Origin: Chamaelirium japonicum
Taxonomy: Eukaryota > Streptophyta > Magnoliopsida > Liliales > Melanthiaceae
Direction of reading: 5' to 3'
Assembly (NCBI GenBank): GCA_947650365.1
Contig: CANTAL010000131.1
Span: 186,001 to 250,000 of the forward strand
DNA length: 64,000 bases
Part shown: one piece after another, positions 25,873-39,273 of the stretch
Numbering within the stretch: position 1 is the stretch's first letter
Layout of the letters: every line of letters begins with the position of its first letter
Notes under the pieces: model-generated
Databases searched by the model: none
What the model was told of the DNA's origin: nothing
The model's input: the letters and a program-made list of their open reading frames with translations, nothing else
Program-made: the position numbers and the translations under genes

Positions 25873-28800
25873 ACGATCCATTCTAATTCATTCGTATGAT
25901 CCATTCTAATTCATTCGCACGAATGTATCCATTCTAATTCATTTGTACGATCCATTTTAATTCATTCATACGATCCATTCTAATTCATTCGTATGATCCA
26001 TTCTAATTCCTTCGTACGATCCATTCTAATTCATTCGTACGATCCATTCTAATTCATTCGCATGAATGTATCCATTCTAATTCATTCGTACGATCCATTC
26101 TAATTCATTCGTATAATCCATTCTAATTCATTCGTACGATCCATTCTAATTCATTCATACGATCAATTCTAATTCATTCATACAATCCATTCTAATTCTT
26201 TCACACGATCCATTCTAATTCATTCGTACGATCCATTCTAATTCATTCGTACAATCCATTCTATTTCATTCGTACGATCCATTCTTACTCATTCGTATGA
26301 TCCATTCTAATTCATTCGTACGATCTATTCTAATTCATTCGCACGAATGTATCCATTCTAATTCATTAGCACGATCCATTCTAATTCATTCGTACGATCT
26401 ATTCTATTTCATTCGTACAATCCATTCTTACTCAATCGTCTGATCCATTCTAATTCATTCGCATGAATGTATCCATTCTAATTCATTCGTACGGTCCATT
26501 CTAATTCATTCGCATGATCCATTCTAATTCATTAATACGATCCATTCTAATTCATTCATACGATCCATTCTAATTCATTCGCACGAATATATCCATTCTA
26601 ATTCATTTGTAAGATCCATTCTAATTCATTCGCACAATCTATTCTAATTCATTCGTACGATCCATTCTAATTCATTAGCACAATCCATTCTAATTCATTC
26701 GTATGATCCATTCTATATCATTCGTACGATCCATTCTTACTCATTCGTACGATCCATTCTAATTCATTCGCACGAACGTATCCATTCTAGTTCATTCGTA
26801 CGATCCATTCTAATTCATTCCCACGATCCATTCTAATTCATTCATACGATCCATTCTAAGTCATTCATACGATCCATTCTAATTCATTCGCACGATCCAT
26901 TCTAATTTATTCATACAATCCATTCTAATTCTTTCGCACGATCCTTTCTAATTCATTCTTAAGATCCATTCTAATTCATTCGTACAATCCATTCTATTTC
27001 ATTCGTACGATCCATTCTTACTCATTCGTATGATCCATTCTAATTCATTCGCACGAATGTATCCATTCTAATTCATTCGTACGATCCATTCTAATTCATT
27101 CGTACGATCCATTCTAATTCATTCATACGATCCATTCTAATTCATTCAAACAATCCATTCTAATTCTTTCATACGTACGATCCATTATTACGATCCATTC
27201 TAATTCATTCGTACGATCCATTCTATTTCATTCATACGATCCATTCTAATTCCTTCGTACGATCCATTCTATTTCATTCGTATGATTCATTCTAATTCAT
27301 AAGTACGATCCATTCTAATTCATTCATACGATCCATTCTAATTCATTCGCACGATCCATTCTAATTCATTCATACGATTCAATCTAATTCATTCATACGA
27401 TCCATTCTAACTCATTCGCACGAATGTATCAATTCTAATTCATTCGTACGATCCATTCTAATTCATTCGCACGATCCATTCTAATTCATTCGCACGATCC
27501 ATTTTAATTCATTCATACAATCCATTCTAATTCTTTCGCATGATCCTTTCTAATTCATTCGTACGATCCATTGTAATTCATTCGTACGATCCATTCTAAT
27601 TCATTCACACGATCAATTCTAATTCATTAGCACGATCCATTCAAATTCATTCGCATGAATGTATCCATTCTAATTCATTCGCACGATCTATTCTAATTCA
27701 TTTATACGATCCAATCTAATTTATTCATACGATCCATTCTAATTCATTCGCATGAATGTATCCATTCTAATTCATTCGTACGATCCATTCTAATTCATTC
27801 ATATAATCTATTCTAATTCATTCGTACAATCCATTCTAATTCATTAGCACGATCCATTCTAATTCATTCGTACGATCCATTCTATTTCAATCGTACGATC
27901 CATTCTTACTCATTCGTACGATCCATTCTAATTCATTCGCACGAATGTATCCATTCTAATTCATTCGTACGATCCATTCTAATTCATTCGTATGATCCAT
28001 TCTAATTCATTCGTACGATCCATTCTAATTCATTCGCACGAATGTATCCATTCTAATTCGTTCGTACGATCCATTCTAATTCATTCATACAATCCATTCT
28101 AATTCAGTCGTACGATCTATTCTAATTCATTCTTACGATCCATTCTAATTCATTCGCACGAATGTATCCACTCTAATTCATTCATACGATCCATTCTAAT
28201 TCCTTCGTACGAACCATTCTAATTCCTTCGTACGATCCATTCTAATTCCTTTGTACGACCCATTATATTTCATTCGTATGATCCATTCTAATTCCTTTAT
28301 ACGATCCATTCTAATTCATTCGTACAATCCATTCTATTTCATTTGTACGATCCATTCTTACTCATTCGCACGATCCATTCTAATTCATTCATATGATCCA
28401 TTCTAATTCATTTATACAATCCATTCTAATTCTTTCACACAATCCATTCTAATTCATTCGTACGTTCCATTCTAATTCATTAGCACGATCCATGCTAATT
28501 CATTCGTACGATCCATTCTAATTCATTCGCACGATCCATTCTAATTTATTCATACGATCCATTCTAATTCATTCGTACGATCCATTCTAATTCATTCGTA
28601 CTATCCATTCTAATTCATTCGCACAATCTATTCTAATTCATTCGTACGATCCATTCTAATTCATTCGCACGATCCATTCTAATTCATTCGTACTTCTATT
28701 TCATTCGTACGATCCATTCTAACTCATTCGTACGATCCATTCTAATTCATTCGCATGAATGTACCCATTCTAATTCATTCGTATGATCCATTCTAATTCC

Positions 28801-29218
28801 TTCGTACGATCCATTCTAATTCCTTCGTACGATCCATTCTAATTTCTTTGTACGACCCTTTATATTTCATTCGTATGATCCATTCTAATTCCATTGTACG
28901 ATCCATTCTAATTCATTCCCATGAATGTATCCATTCTAATTCATACGTACGATCCATTCTAATTCATTCATACAAACCAATCTAATTCATTCATACGATC
29001 CATTCTAATTCATTCGCACGAATGTATCCATTCTAATTCATTCGTACGATCCATTCTAATTCCTTCGTACGATCTATTCTAATTTATTCGCACAATCGAT
29101 TCTAACGCACAATCTATTCTAATTCATTCATACGATCAATTCTAATTCATTAGCACGATCCATTCTAATTCATTCGCACGAATGAATCCATTCTAATTCA
29201 TTCGTACAATCAATTCGT
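25873..29218 (+). repeat. Satellite block 31, longest + block within the window interior
   Basis: 3.3 kb between copies A and B. It has partial higher-order units (TTACTC followed by 28-mer near 26286, 26730, 27009 and 27903), CGACCCATTATATTTC near 28255 and CGACCCTTTATATTTC near 28853, a shortened unit (GTACTTCTATTTC near 28690), and the CCCATGAATG marker near 28919. The right edge ATTCGTACGAAT is palindromic. Confidence 0.92.
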
Positions 29219-29407
29219 ACGAATGAATTAGATTGGATCGTACGAATGAATTAGAATGAATTAGAATGGATCGTACGAATGAATTAGAATGGATACATTC
29301 GTGCAAATGAATTAGAATAGATCGTACGAATGAATTAGAATGGATCGTACGAATGAATTTGAATGGATCGTGTAATAGAATTAGAATGGATTGTATAATG
29401 AATTAGA
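29219..29407 (-). repeat. Satellite block 32, - orientation
   Basis: Copy B partner of block 22. The right edge TTAGATCTAATTC is identical. Confidence 0.92.
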
Positions 29408-29727
29408 TCTAATTCATTCGTACGATCCATTCTAATTCATTTGTACGATCCATTCTAATTCATTCGCACGAATGTATCCATTCTAATTCCTTCGTACGAT
29501 CCATTCTAATTTATACGATCTATTCTAATTCATTCGTACGACCCATTCTAATTCATTAATACGATCCAATCTAATTCATTCATACGATCCATTCTAATTT
29601 ATTCATACGATCCATTCTAATTCATTCGTACGATCCATTCTAATTCATTCGCACGATCCATTCTAATTCATTCATACGATCCATTCTAATTCATTCATAC
29701 GATCCATTCTAATTCATTCGTACGATC
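29408..29727 (+). repeat. Satellite block 33, + orientation
   Basis: Copy B partner of block 23, one monomer longer. The exit is CGTACGATCAAATTAG. Confidence 0.92.
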
Positions 29728-31144
29728 AAATTAGAATGAATCGTATGAGTGAATTCGAATGGATCGTGCGAATGAATTAGAATGGATCGTATGAATGAAT
29801 TAGAGTGGATACATTCGTGCGAATGAATTAGAATGGATCGTACGAATGAATTAGAATGGATCGTGCGAAGGAATTAGAATGGATCGTAGGAATGAATTAG
29901 AATGGATACATTCGTACGAATGAATTAGAATGGATTGTTCGAAGGAATTAGAATGGATCGTACGTACGAAGGAATTAGAATGGATCGTACGAAGGAATTA
30001 GAATGGATCGTACGAATGAATTAGAATGGATACATTCGTGCGAATAAATTAGAATGGATTGTACGAAGGAATTAGAATGGATCGTACGTACGAAGGAATT
30101 AGAATGGATCGTACGAAGGAATTAGAATGGACCGTACGAATGAATTAAAATGGATACATTCGTGCGAATGAATTAGAATGGATCGTGCGAATGAATTAGA
30201 ATGGATCGTACGAATGAATTAGAATAGATTGTCCGAATGAATTAGAATGGATCGTGCGAATGATTTAGAATGGATCGTACGAATGAATTAGAATAGATTG
30301 TGCGAAGGAATTAGAATAGATCGTACGAATGAATTAGAATGGATACATTCGTGCGAATGAATTAGAATGGATCGTATGAATGAATTAGATTGGATCGTAT
30401 GAATGAATTAGAATGGATCGTACGAATGAATTAGAATGGATCGTACGAGTGAATTGGAATGGATCGTGCGAATGAATTAGAATGGATCGTATGAATGAAT
30501 TAGAGTGGATACATTCGTGCGAATGAATTAGAATGGATCGTACGAATGAATTAGAATGGATCGTGTGAAGGAATTAGAATGGATTGTACGAATGAATTAG
30601 AATGGATACATTCATGTGAATGAATTAGAATAGATCGTATGAAGGAATTAGAATGGATCGTAAATACGAAGGAATTAGAATAGATCGTACGAAGGAATTA
30701 GAATAGATCGTACGAAGGAATTAGAATGGATCGTTCAAATGAATTAGAATGGATACATTCGTGCGAATAAATTAGAATGGATCGTACGAAGCAATTAGAA
30801 TGGATCGTACGTACGAAGGAATTAGAATGGATCGTACGAATGAATTAGAATGGATACATTCGTGCGAATGAATTAGAATGGATCGTGCGAATGAATTAGA
30901 ATAGATCTTACGAATGAATTACAATAGATTGTGCGAATGAATTAGAATGGATCATGAGAATGATTTAGAATGGATCGTACGAATGAATTAGAATAGATTG
31001 TGCGAATGAATTAGAATGGATCGTACGAATAAATTAGAATGGATACATTCGTGCTAATGAATTAGAATGGATCGTATGAATGAATTAGATTGGATCGTAT
31101 GAATGAATTAGAATGGATCATGCGAATGAATTAGAATGGATCAC
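29728..31144 (-). repeat. Satellite block 34, - orientation
   Basis: Copy B partner of block 24, one monomer longer. GTACGTACGAAGG joints are at 29961, 30086 and 30807. The right edge is GGATCACACGATCC. Confidence 0.92.
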
Positions 31145-31609
31145 ACGATCCATTTTAATTCATTCATACGATCCATTCTAATTCAATCGTACAATCCATT
31201 CTAATTCTTTCATACGATCCATTCTAATTCATTCGTACGTTCCATTCTAATTCATTCGTACGATCCATTCTAATTCATTCGTACAATCCATTCTAATTCG
31301 TACGATCCATTCTATTTCATTCATACGATCCATTCTAATTCATTAGCACATACGATCCATTCTAATTCATTCGTACTATCCATTCTAATTCATTCTCACG
31401 ATCCATTCGAATTCACACATACGATCCATTCTAATTCATTCATACGATCCATTCTAATTCATTCGTACGATCCATTCTAATTCATTCGTACAATCCATTC
31501 TATTTCATTCGTACGATCCATTCTTACTCATTCGTACGATCCATTCTAATTCATTCGTACAATCTATTCTAATTCATTCGTACGATCCATTCTAATTCAC
31601 TAGCATGAT
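31145..31609 (+). repeat. Satellite block 35, + orientation
   Basis: Copy B partner of block 25, one monomer longer. Contains ATTAGCACATACGATCC and ends in CACTAGCATGATCGTACG. Confidence 0.92.
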
Positions 31610-31681
31610 CGTACGAATTAATTAGAATGGATCGTACGAATGAAATAGAACGGATCATACGAATGAAAAAGAATGGATCGT
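31610..31681 (-). repeat. Satellite block 36, recurrent 72-bp inverted segment
   Basis: Second copy of block 26. The right edge GGATCGTACGATCC is an exact palindrome. Confidence 0.92.
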
Positions 31682-33902
31682 ACGATCCATTCTAATTCAT
31701 TCGCACGATCCATTCTAATTCATTCGTATGATCCATTCTAATTCATTCGTATTAATGTATCCATTCTAATTCATTCGTACGATCCATTCTAATTCATTCG
31801 TACAATCCATTCTATTTCATTCGTATGATCCATTCTTACTCATTCGTACGATCCATTCTAATTCATTTGCACGAATGTATCCATTCTAATTCATTCGTAC
31901 GATCCATTCTAATTCATTCGCATGAATGTATCCATTCTAATTCCTTCGTACGATCCATTCTAATTCATTCGTACGATCTATTCTAATTCATTCATACAAT
32001 CCATTCTAACTCATTCGTATGATCTATTCTAATTCATTCGTACGATCCATTCTAATTCATTCGCACGAATGTATCAACTCTAATTCATTCATACGATCAA
32101 TTCTAATTCATTCGCACGATCCATTCTAATTCATTCGCACGATCCATTCTAATTCATTCATACGATCCAATCTAATTCATTCATACGATCCATTCTAATT
32201 CATTCGTATGATCCATTCTGATTCCTTCGTACGATCCATTCTATTTCATTCGTATAATCCATTCTTACTCAAACGTATGATCCATTCTAATTCATTCGCA
32301 CGAATGTATCCATTCTAATTCATTCGTACGATCCATTCTAATTCATTCGTACAATCCATTCTAATTCATTCGCACGATCCATTCGAATTTACTCATAGGA
32401 TCCATTCTAATTCATTCATACGATCCATTCTAATTTATTCGCATGAATGTATCCATTCAAATTCATTCGTACGATCCATTCTAATTCATTCGCACAATCT
32501 ATTCTAATTCATTCGTACGATCCATTCTAATTCATTCGCACGATCCATTCTAATTCATTCATGCGATCCATTCTAATTCATTCGTATGATCCATTCTAAT
32601 TCATTCACACGATCTATTCGTACTCATTCGTACGATTGATTCTAATTCATTCGCACGATCTATTCTAATTCATTAATACGTTCCATTCTAATTTATTCGC
32701 ACGATCCAATCTAATTCATTCGCACAATCTATTCTAATTCCTTCGTATGATCCATTCTAATTCATTCGTACGATCCATTCTAATTCATTCGTACGATCCA
32801 TTCTTACTCATTCGTACGATCCATTCTAATTCATTCGCACGAATGTATCCATTCTAATTCCTTCGTACGATCCATTCTAATTCCTTCGTACGATCCATTC
32901 TAATTCATTCGCACGATCCATTCTAATTCATTCATACGATCCATTCTAATTCATTCGTACAATCCATTCTAATTCATTCGCACGATCCATTCGAATTCAC
33001 TCATACGATCCATTCTAATTCATTCATACGATCCATTCTAATTCATTCGTACGATCCATTCTAATTAATTCATACGATCCATTCTAATTCATTCGCACGA
33101 TCCATTCTAATTCATTCATACGATCCATTCTAATTCATTCATACAATCCATTCTAATTCTTTCACACGATCCATTCTAATTCATTCGCACGATCCATTCT
33201 AATTCATTGATACGATCCAATCTAATTCATTCATACGATCCATTCTAATTCATTCGCACGATCTATTCTAATTCATTCATACGATCCATTCTAATTCATT
33301 CGTACAATCCATTCTAATTCATTTGCACGATCCATTCGAATTCACCCATACGATCCATTCTAATTCATTCATATGATCCATTCTAATTCATTCATACGAT
33401 CAATTCTAATTCATTTGTATGATCCATTCTAATTTATTCGCACGATCCATTCTAATTCATTCATACGATCCATTCTAATTCATTCCTACAATCCATTCTA
33501 ATCCTTTCACACGATCCATTCTAATTTATTCGTACGTTCCATTCTAATTCATTAGCACGATCCATGCTAATTCATTCGTATGATCCATTCTAATTTATTC
33601 GCACGATCCATTCTAATTCATTCATACGATCTATTCTAATTCATTCGTACGATCCATTCTAATTCATTCACACAATCTATTCTAATTTATTCGTACGATC
33701 GATTCTAATTCATTCGCACGATCCATTCTAATTCATTCGTACGATCCATTCTATTTCATTCGTACGATCCATTCTTACTCTTTCGAACGATCCATTCTAA
33801 TTCATTCGCACAAATGTATCCATTCAAATTCATTCGTACGATCCATTCTAATTCCTTCGTACGATCCATTCTAATTCCTTCGTACGATCCATTCTAATTC
33901 AT
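31682..33902 (+). repeat. Satellite block 37, + orientation
   Basis: Copy B partner of block 27. The right edge ATTCATATGAAT is palindromic, unlike the copy A edge, so this junction was remodelled after duplication. Confidence 0.92.
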
Positions 33903-34753
33903 ATGAATGAATTAGAATGGATCGTGCGAATGAATTAGAATGGATCGTACGAATGAATTAGAGTGATACATTCGTGCGAATGAATTAGAATGGATCGTAC
34001 GAATGAGTAAGAATGGATCGTACGAATGAAATAGAATGGATTGTACGAATGAATTAGAATGGATCGTACGAATGAATTAGAATGGATCGTGTGAAAAAAT
34101 TAGAATGGATTGTATGAATGAATTAGAATGGATCGTATGAATGAATTAGAATGGATCGTGCGAATGAATTAGAATGGATCGTACGAATGAATTAGAATGG
34201 ATACATTCGTGTGATTGAATTAGAATGGATCATACGAATGAGTAAGAATGGATTGTATGAATGAAATAGAATGGATCGTACGAAGGAATTAGAATGATCA
34301 TACGAATGAATTAGAATGGATCGTATGAATGAGTTAGATTGGATCGTATGAATGAATTAGAATGGATCGTGCGAATGAATTAGAATGGATCGTACGAATG
34401 AATTAGAATGGATCGTATGAATGAATTAGAATGGATCGTGCTAATGAATTAGAATGGAACGTACGAATGAATTAGAATGGATCGTGTGAAAGAATTAGAA
34501 TGGATTGTATGAATGAATTAGAGTGGATCGTATGAATGAATTAGAATGGATCGTGCGAATGAATTAGAATGGATCATACGAATGAGTAAGAATGGATCGT
34601 AATAATGAAATAGAATGGATTGTACGAATGAAATAGAATGGATCGTACGAATGAATTAGAATGGAATGAATTAGAATGGATCGTACGAATGAATTAGAAT
34701 GGATCGTATGAATGAATTAGAGTGGATCGTATGAATGAATTAGAATGGATCGT
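33903..34753 (-). repeat. Satellite block 38, - orientation
   Basis: Copy B partner of block 28. The right edge is GGATCGTACGATCC. Confidence 0.92.
33964..34198 (-). repeat. Higher-order unit, 235 bp, - strand
   Basis: Copy B counterpart of 23584-23818, with one G missing at the start (GTGATACATTCG). Confidence 0.85.
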
Positions 34754-34960
34754 ACGATCCATTCTAATTCATTAATACGATCCAATCTAATTCATTCATA
34801 CGATCCATTCTAATTCATTCGCACGAATGTATCCATTCTAATTCATTCGTACGATCCATTCTAATTCATTCGCACAATCTATTCTAATTAATTTGTACGA
34901 TCCATTCTAATTCATTAGCACGATCTATTCTAATTCCTTCGTACGATCGATTCTTACTCA
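34754..34960 (+). repeat. Satellite block 39, + orientation
   Basis: Copy B partner of block 29, the same 207-bp length and the same exit CTTACTCAATGAATTAG. Confidence 0.92.
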
Positions 34961-36280
34961 ATGAATTAGAATGGATACATTCGCACAAATGAATTAGAAT
35001 GGATCGTACGAAGGAATTAGACTGGATACATTCGTGCGAATGAATTAGAATTGATCGTACGAAGGAATTAGAATGGATCGTATGAATGAATTAGAATAGA
35101 TTGTGTGAATGAATTAGAATGGATCGTACGAATGAATTAGAATGGACACATTCATGGGAATGAATTAGAATGGATCGTATGAAGGAATTAGAATGGATCA
35201 TTCGAATGAAATAAAATGGATCGTACGAATGAAATAGAATGGATTGTACGAATGAATTAGAATGGATTCATTCGTGCGAATGAATTAGAATGGATCGTGC
35301 GAATGAATTAGAATGTATCGTACAAATGAATTAAAATAGATTGTGCGAATGAATTAGAATGGATCGTACGAATGAATTAGAATGGATACATTCGTGTGAA
35401 TGAATTAGAATGGATCGTATGAATGGATTTGATTGGATCGTATTTATGAATTAGAATGGATCGTGCGAATGAATTAGAATGGATTGTATGAATGAATTAG
35501 AATGGATACATTCGTGCGAATAAATTAGAATTGATCATACAATTGAGTAAGAATGGATCGTACGAATGAAATAGAATAGATCGTACGAATGAATTAGAAT
35601 GGATCGTGCTAATGAATTAGAATTGATCGTACGAATGAATTAGAATAGATTGTGCGAATGAAATAGAATGGATCATACGAAAGAATTAGAATGGATACAT
35701 TCGTGCGAATGAATTAGAATAGATTGTGCGAATGAATTAGAATGTATCGTACGAATGAATTAGAATGGATACATTCGTGCGAATGAATTAGAATGGATCA
35801 TACGAATGAGTAAGAATGGATCGTACGAATGAAATAAAATGGATTGTACGAATGAATTAGAATGGATCGTACGAATGAATTAGAATGGATCGTGTGAAAG
35901 AATTAGAATGGATTTTACGAATGAATTTGAATGGATCGTATGAATGAAATAGATTGGATCGTGCGAATGAATTAGAATGGATCGTACGAATGAATTAGAA
36001 TGGATACATTCGTGCGAATGAATTAGAATGGATCGTATGAATGAGTAAGAATGGATCATACGAATGAAATAGAATGGATCGTACGAATGAATTAGAATGG
36101 ATATATTCGTGCAAATGAAATAGAATGGATCGTACGAATGAATTAGAATGGATCGTACGAATAAATTAGAATGGATCGTGCTAATGAATTAGAATTGATC
36201 GTACGAATGAACTAGAATAGATTGTGCGAATGAATTAGAATGGATCGTACGAATGAATTAGAATGGATACATTCGTGCGT
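34961..36280 (-). repeat. Satellite block 40, - orientation (end of copy B)
   Basis: Copy B partner of block 30, 28 bp longer: near 35478-35505 copy B has a further 28-mer that copy A lacks. The exit is TTCGTGCGTACGATCC. Confidence 0.9.
35767..36001 (-). repeat. Higher-order unit, 235 bp, - strand
   Basis: Copy B counterpart of 25359-25593, again exactly 235 bp between GGATACATTCG landmarks. Confidence 0.85.
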
Positions 36281-36673
36281 ACGATCCATTCTAATTCATT
36301 CGTACGATCCATTCTAATTTATTCGTATGATCCATTCTAATTCATTCGCAAGATCCATTCTAATTCATTCGCACGAATGTATCCATTCTAATTCATTCGT
36401 ACGATCCATTCTAATTCATTCGCACGATCTATTCTAATTCATTCATACGATCTATTCTAATTCATTCGTACGATCCATTCTAATTCATTCGCACGATCCA
36501 TTCTATTTCATTCATACGATCTAATCCAATTCATTCATACGATCCATTCTAATTCATTCGTATGATCCATTCTAATTCCTTTGTACGATCCATTCTATTT
36601 CATTCATCCATTCTTACTCATTCGTATGATCCATTCTAATTCATTCGCACGAATGTATCCATTCTAATTCATT
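36281..36673 (+). repeat. Satellite block 41, + orientation
   Basis: About 16 monomers, with a clipped unit (TATTTCATTCATCCATTC near 36596). The right edge AATTCATTGAGTAAG recurs at 37165. Confidence 0.9.
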
Positions 36674-36744
36674 GAGTAAGAATGGATCGTACGTATGAAT
36701 TAGAATGGATACATTCATGGGAATGAATAAGAATGGATTGTATG
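36674..36744 (-). repeat. Satellite block 42, short - segment
   Basis: About three monomers with the TTCATGGGAATG marker. The right edge GTATGTATGATCC is a decayed GTACGTACGATCC. Confidence 0.85.
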
Positions 36745-36763
36745 TATGATCCATTCTTACTCA
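36745..36763 (+). repeat. Satellite block 43, single + fragment
   Basis: Only 19 bp (GATCCATTCTTACTCA core), less than one monomer, between two - blocks. The same fragment ends the + blocks at 24580, 34960 and 37255. Confidence 0.82.
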
Positions 36764-36928
36764 ATGAATTAGAATGGATACATTCGTGCGAATGAATTAG
36801 AATGGATCGTACGAATGAGTAAGACGTACGAATGAATTATAATGGATCGTACGAATGAATTAGAATGGATCGTACGAAGGAATTAGAATGGATCGTACGA
36901 ATGAATTAGAATGGATATATTCGTGCGT
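36764..36928 (-). repeat. Satellite block 44, - orientation
   Basis: About seven monomers including a clipped GAGTAAGACGTACG joint near 36818. The exit TTCGTGCGTACGATCC matches those at 25872 and 36280. Confidence 0.88.
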
Positions 36929-37165
36929 ACGATCCATTCTAATTCCTTCGTACGATCCATTCTAATTCATTCGTACAATCTATTCTAATTCATTCATATG
37001 ATCCATTCTAATTCATTCGCACGAATGTATCCATTCTAATTCATTCGTACGATCCATTCTAATTCATTCGTACAATCCATTCTATTTCATTCGTACGATC
37101 CATTTTTACTCATACGTACGATTCATTCTAATTCATTCACACGAATGTATCCATTCTAATTCATT
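36929..37165 (+). repeat. Satellite block 45, + orientation
   Basis: About ten monomers with TATTTC then TTTACTC then 28-mer. The right edge is TCATTGAGTAAG. Confidence 0.88.
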
Positions 37166-37184
37166 GAGTAAGAATGGATCGTAC
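37166..37184 (-). repeat. Satellite block 46, single - fragment
   Basis: 19 bp (GAGTAAGAATGGATCGTAC) ending in the perfect palindrome GGATCGTACGTACGATCC. Confidence 0.85.
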
Positions 37185-37255
37185 GTACGATCCATTCTTA
37201 TTTATTCCCATGAATGTATCTATTCTAATTCATACGTACGATCCATTCTTACTCA
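37185..37255 (+). repeat. Satellite block 47, short + segment
   Basis: About three monomers carrying CCCATGAATG and CATACGTACG. It is close to the reverse complement of block 42. Confidence 0.87.
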
Positions 37256-38661
37256 ATGAATTAGAATGGATACATTCGTGCGAATGAATTAGAATGGATC
37301 ATACGAATGAGTAAGAATGGATCGTACGAATGAAAAAGAATGGATCGTACGAAGGAATTAGAATGGATCATACGTATGAATTAGAATGGATCGTATAAAT
37401 GAATTAGATTGGATCGTATGAATGAATTAGAATGGATCGTGCGAATGAATTAGAATGGATCGTACGAATGAATTAGAATGGATCGTACGAATGAATTAGA
37501 ATGGATCGTGCGAATAAATTAGAATGGATACATTCATGCGAATGAATTAGAATGGATCGTGCGAATGAATTAGAATGGATCGTACGAATCAATTAGAATG
37601 GATCATACGAATGAATTAGAATGGATACATTAGTGCGAATGAATTAGAATGGATCGTACGAAATAGTAAAAATGGATCGTACGAATGAAATAGAATGGAT
37701 TGTACAAATTAATTAGAATGGATCGTACGAATAAATTAGAATGGATACATTCGTGCGAATGAATTAGAATGGATCGTGCGAATGAATTAGAATAGATCGT
37801 ACAAATGAATTAGAATGGATCGTATGAATGAATTAGAATTGATTGTATGAATGAATTAGAATGGATCGTACGTATGAATTAGAATGGATACATTCATGGG
37901 AATGAATTAGAATGGATCGTACAAAGGAATTAGAATGGATCATATGAATGAAATATAATGGGTCGTACAAAGGAATTAGAATGGATCGTACGGAATGGAA
38001 CGTACGAATGAATTAGAATGGATCGTGTGAAAGAATTAGAATGGATTGTATGAATGAATTTGAATGGATCATACGAAGGAATTAGAATGGATCGTACGAA
38101 GGAATTAGAATGGATCGTACGAATGAATTAGAATGGATACATTCGTGCGAATGAATTAGAATGGATTGTACGAATGAATTATAATATATTGTGCGAATGA
38201 ATTAGAATGGATCGTACGAATGAATTAGAATGGATACATTCGTGCGAATGAATAAGAATGGATCATACGAATGAATTAGAATGGCTAGTGAATTAGAATG
38301 GATTGTACGAATGAATTAGAATGGATCGTACGAATGAATTAGAATGGATACATTCGTGCGAATAAATTAGAATGGATCGTACGAATGAGTAAGAATGGAT
38401 CGTATGAATGAAATAGAATGGATTGTACGAATGAATTAGAATTGATCGTACGAATGAATTAGAATGGATTGTGTGAAAGAGTTAGAATGGATTGTATGAA
38501 TGAATTATAATAGATCGTATGAATGAATTAGAATGGATCGTGCGAATGAATTAGAATGGATCGTACGAATGAATTAGAATGGATCGTACGAATGAATTAG
38601 AATGGATACATTCGTGCTAATGAATTAGAATGGATCGTACGAAGGAATTAGAATGGATCGT
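37256..38661 (-). repeat. Satellite block 48, - orientation
   Basis: 1.4 kb. It holds the TTCATGGG marker (37893), GGGTCGTACAAAGG (37961) and truncated joints CGTACGGAATGGAACG (37988) and AATGGCTAGTG (38281). The right edge is GGATCGTACGATCC. Confidence 0.9.
38346..38602 (-). repeat. Higher-order unit, 257 bp, - strand
   Basis: The 235-bp order plus one further GTACG monomer before the next GGATACATTCG (38603), one base short of 258. Confidence 0.8.
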
Positions 38662-39010
38662 ACGATCCATTCTATTTCATTCGTATGATCCTTCGTACGA
38701 TCCATTCTAATTCCTTCGTACGTACGATCTATTCTAATTCCTTCGTACGATCCATTCTATTTCATTCGTATGATCCATTCTAATTCCTTCGTACGATCCA
38801 TTATTATTCATTCCCATGAATGTATCCATTCTAATTCATACGTACGATCCATTCTAATTCATTTATACGATCCAATCTAATTCATTCATACAATCCATTC
38901 TAATTCATTCGCACGAATTTATCCATTCTAATTCATTCCTACGATCCATTCTAATTCATTCGCACAATCTATTCTAATTCATTCGTACGTTCCATTCTAA
39001 TTCATTACGT
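38662..39010 (+). repeat. Satellite block 49, + orientation
   Basis: Includes a clipped start (GTATGATCCTTCGTACG near 38683), CCCATGAATG (38812) and ends in CATTACGTACGTATG, the same joint as 17561-17575. Confidence 0.9.
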
Positions 39011-39273
39011 ACGTATGAATTAGAATGGATACATTCATGGGAATGAATAAGAATGGATCGTACGAAGGAATTAGAATGGATCATACGAATGAAATAGAAT
39101 GGATCGTACAAAGGAATTAGAATGGATCGTACGAAGGAATTAGAATGAATCGTACGAATGAATTAGAATGGATATATTCGTGCAAATGAATTAGAATGGA
39201 TCGTATGAATGAATTAGAATGGATCGTACTTATGAATTAGAATGGATCGTACGAATGATTTAGAATAGATACA
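39011..39273 (-). repeat. Satellite block 50, - orientation
   Basis: Opens with the TTCATGGG marker. The right edge GATACACGATCC matches the exit of the single flipped monomer at 364. Confidence 0.88.

Larger units (their letters stand above)
29000..36280. repeat. Segmental duplication, copy B (about 7.3 kb)
   Basis: Second copy of the 18.7-25.9 kb segment at an offset of 10.33 kb rising to 10.41 kb. Copy B is longer by a few whole monomers and lacks the CGACCC marker at the end of its 2.2-kb + block. The left limit is approximate. Confidence 0.9.
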
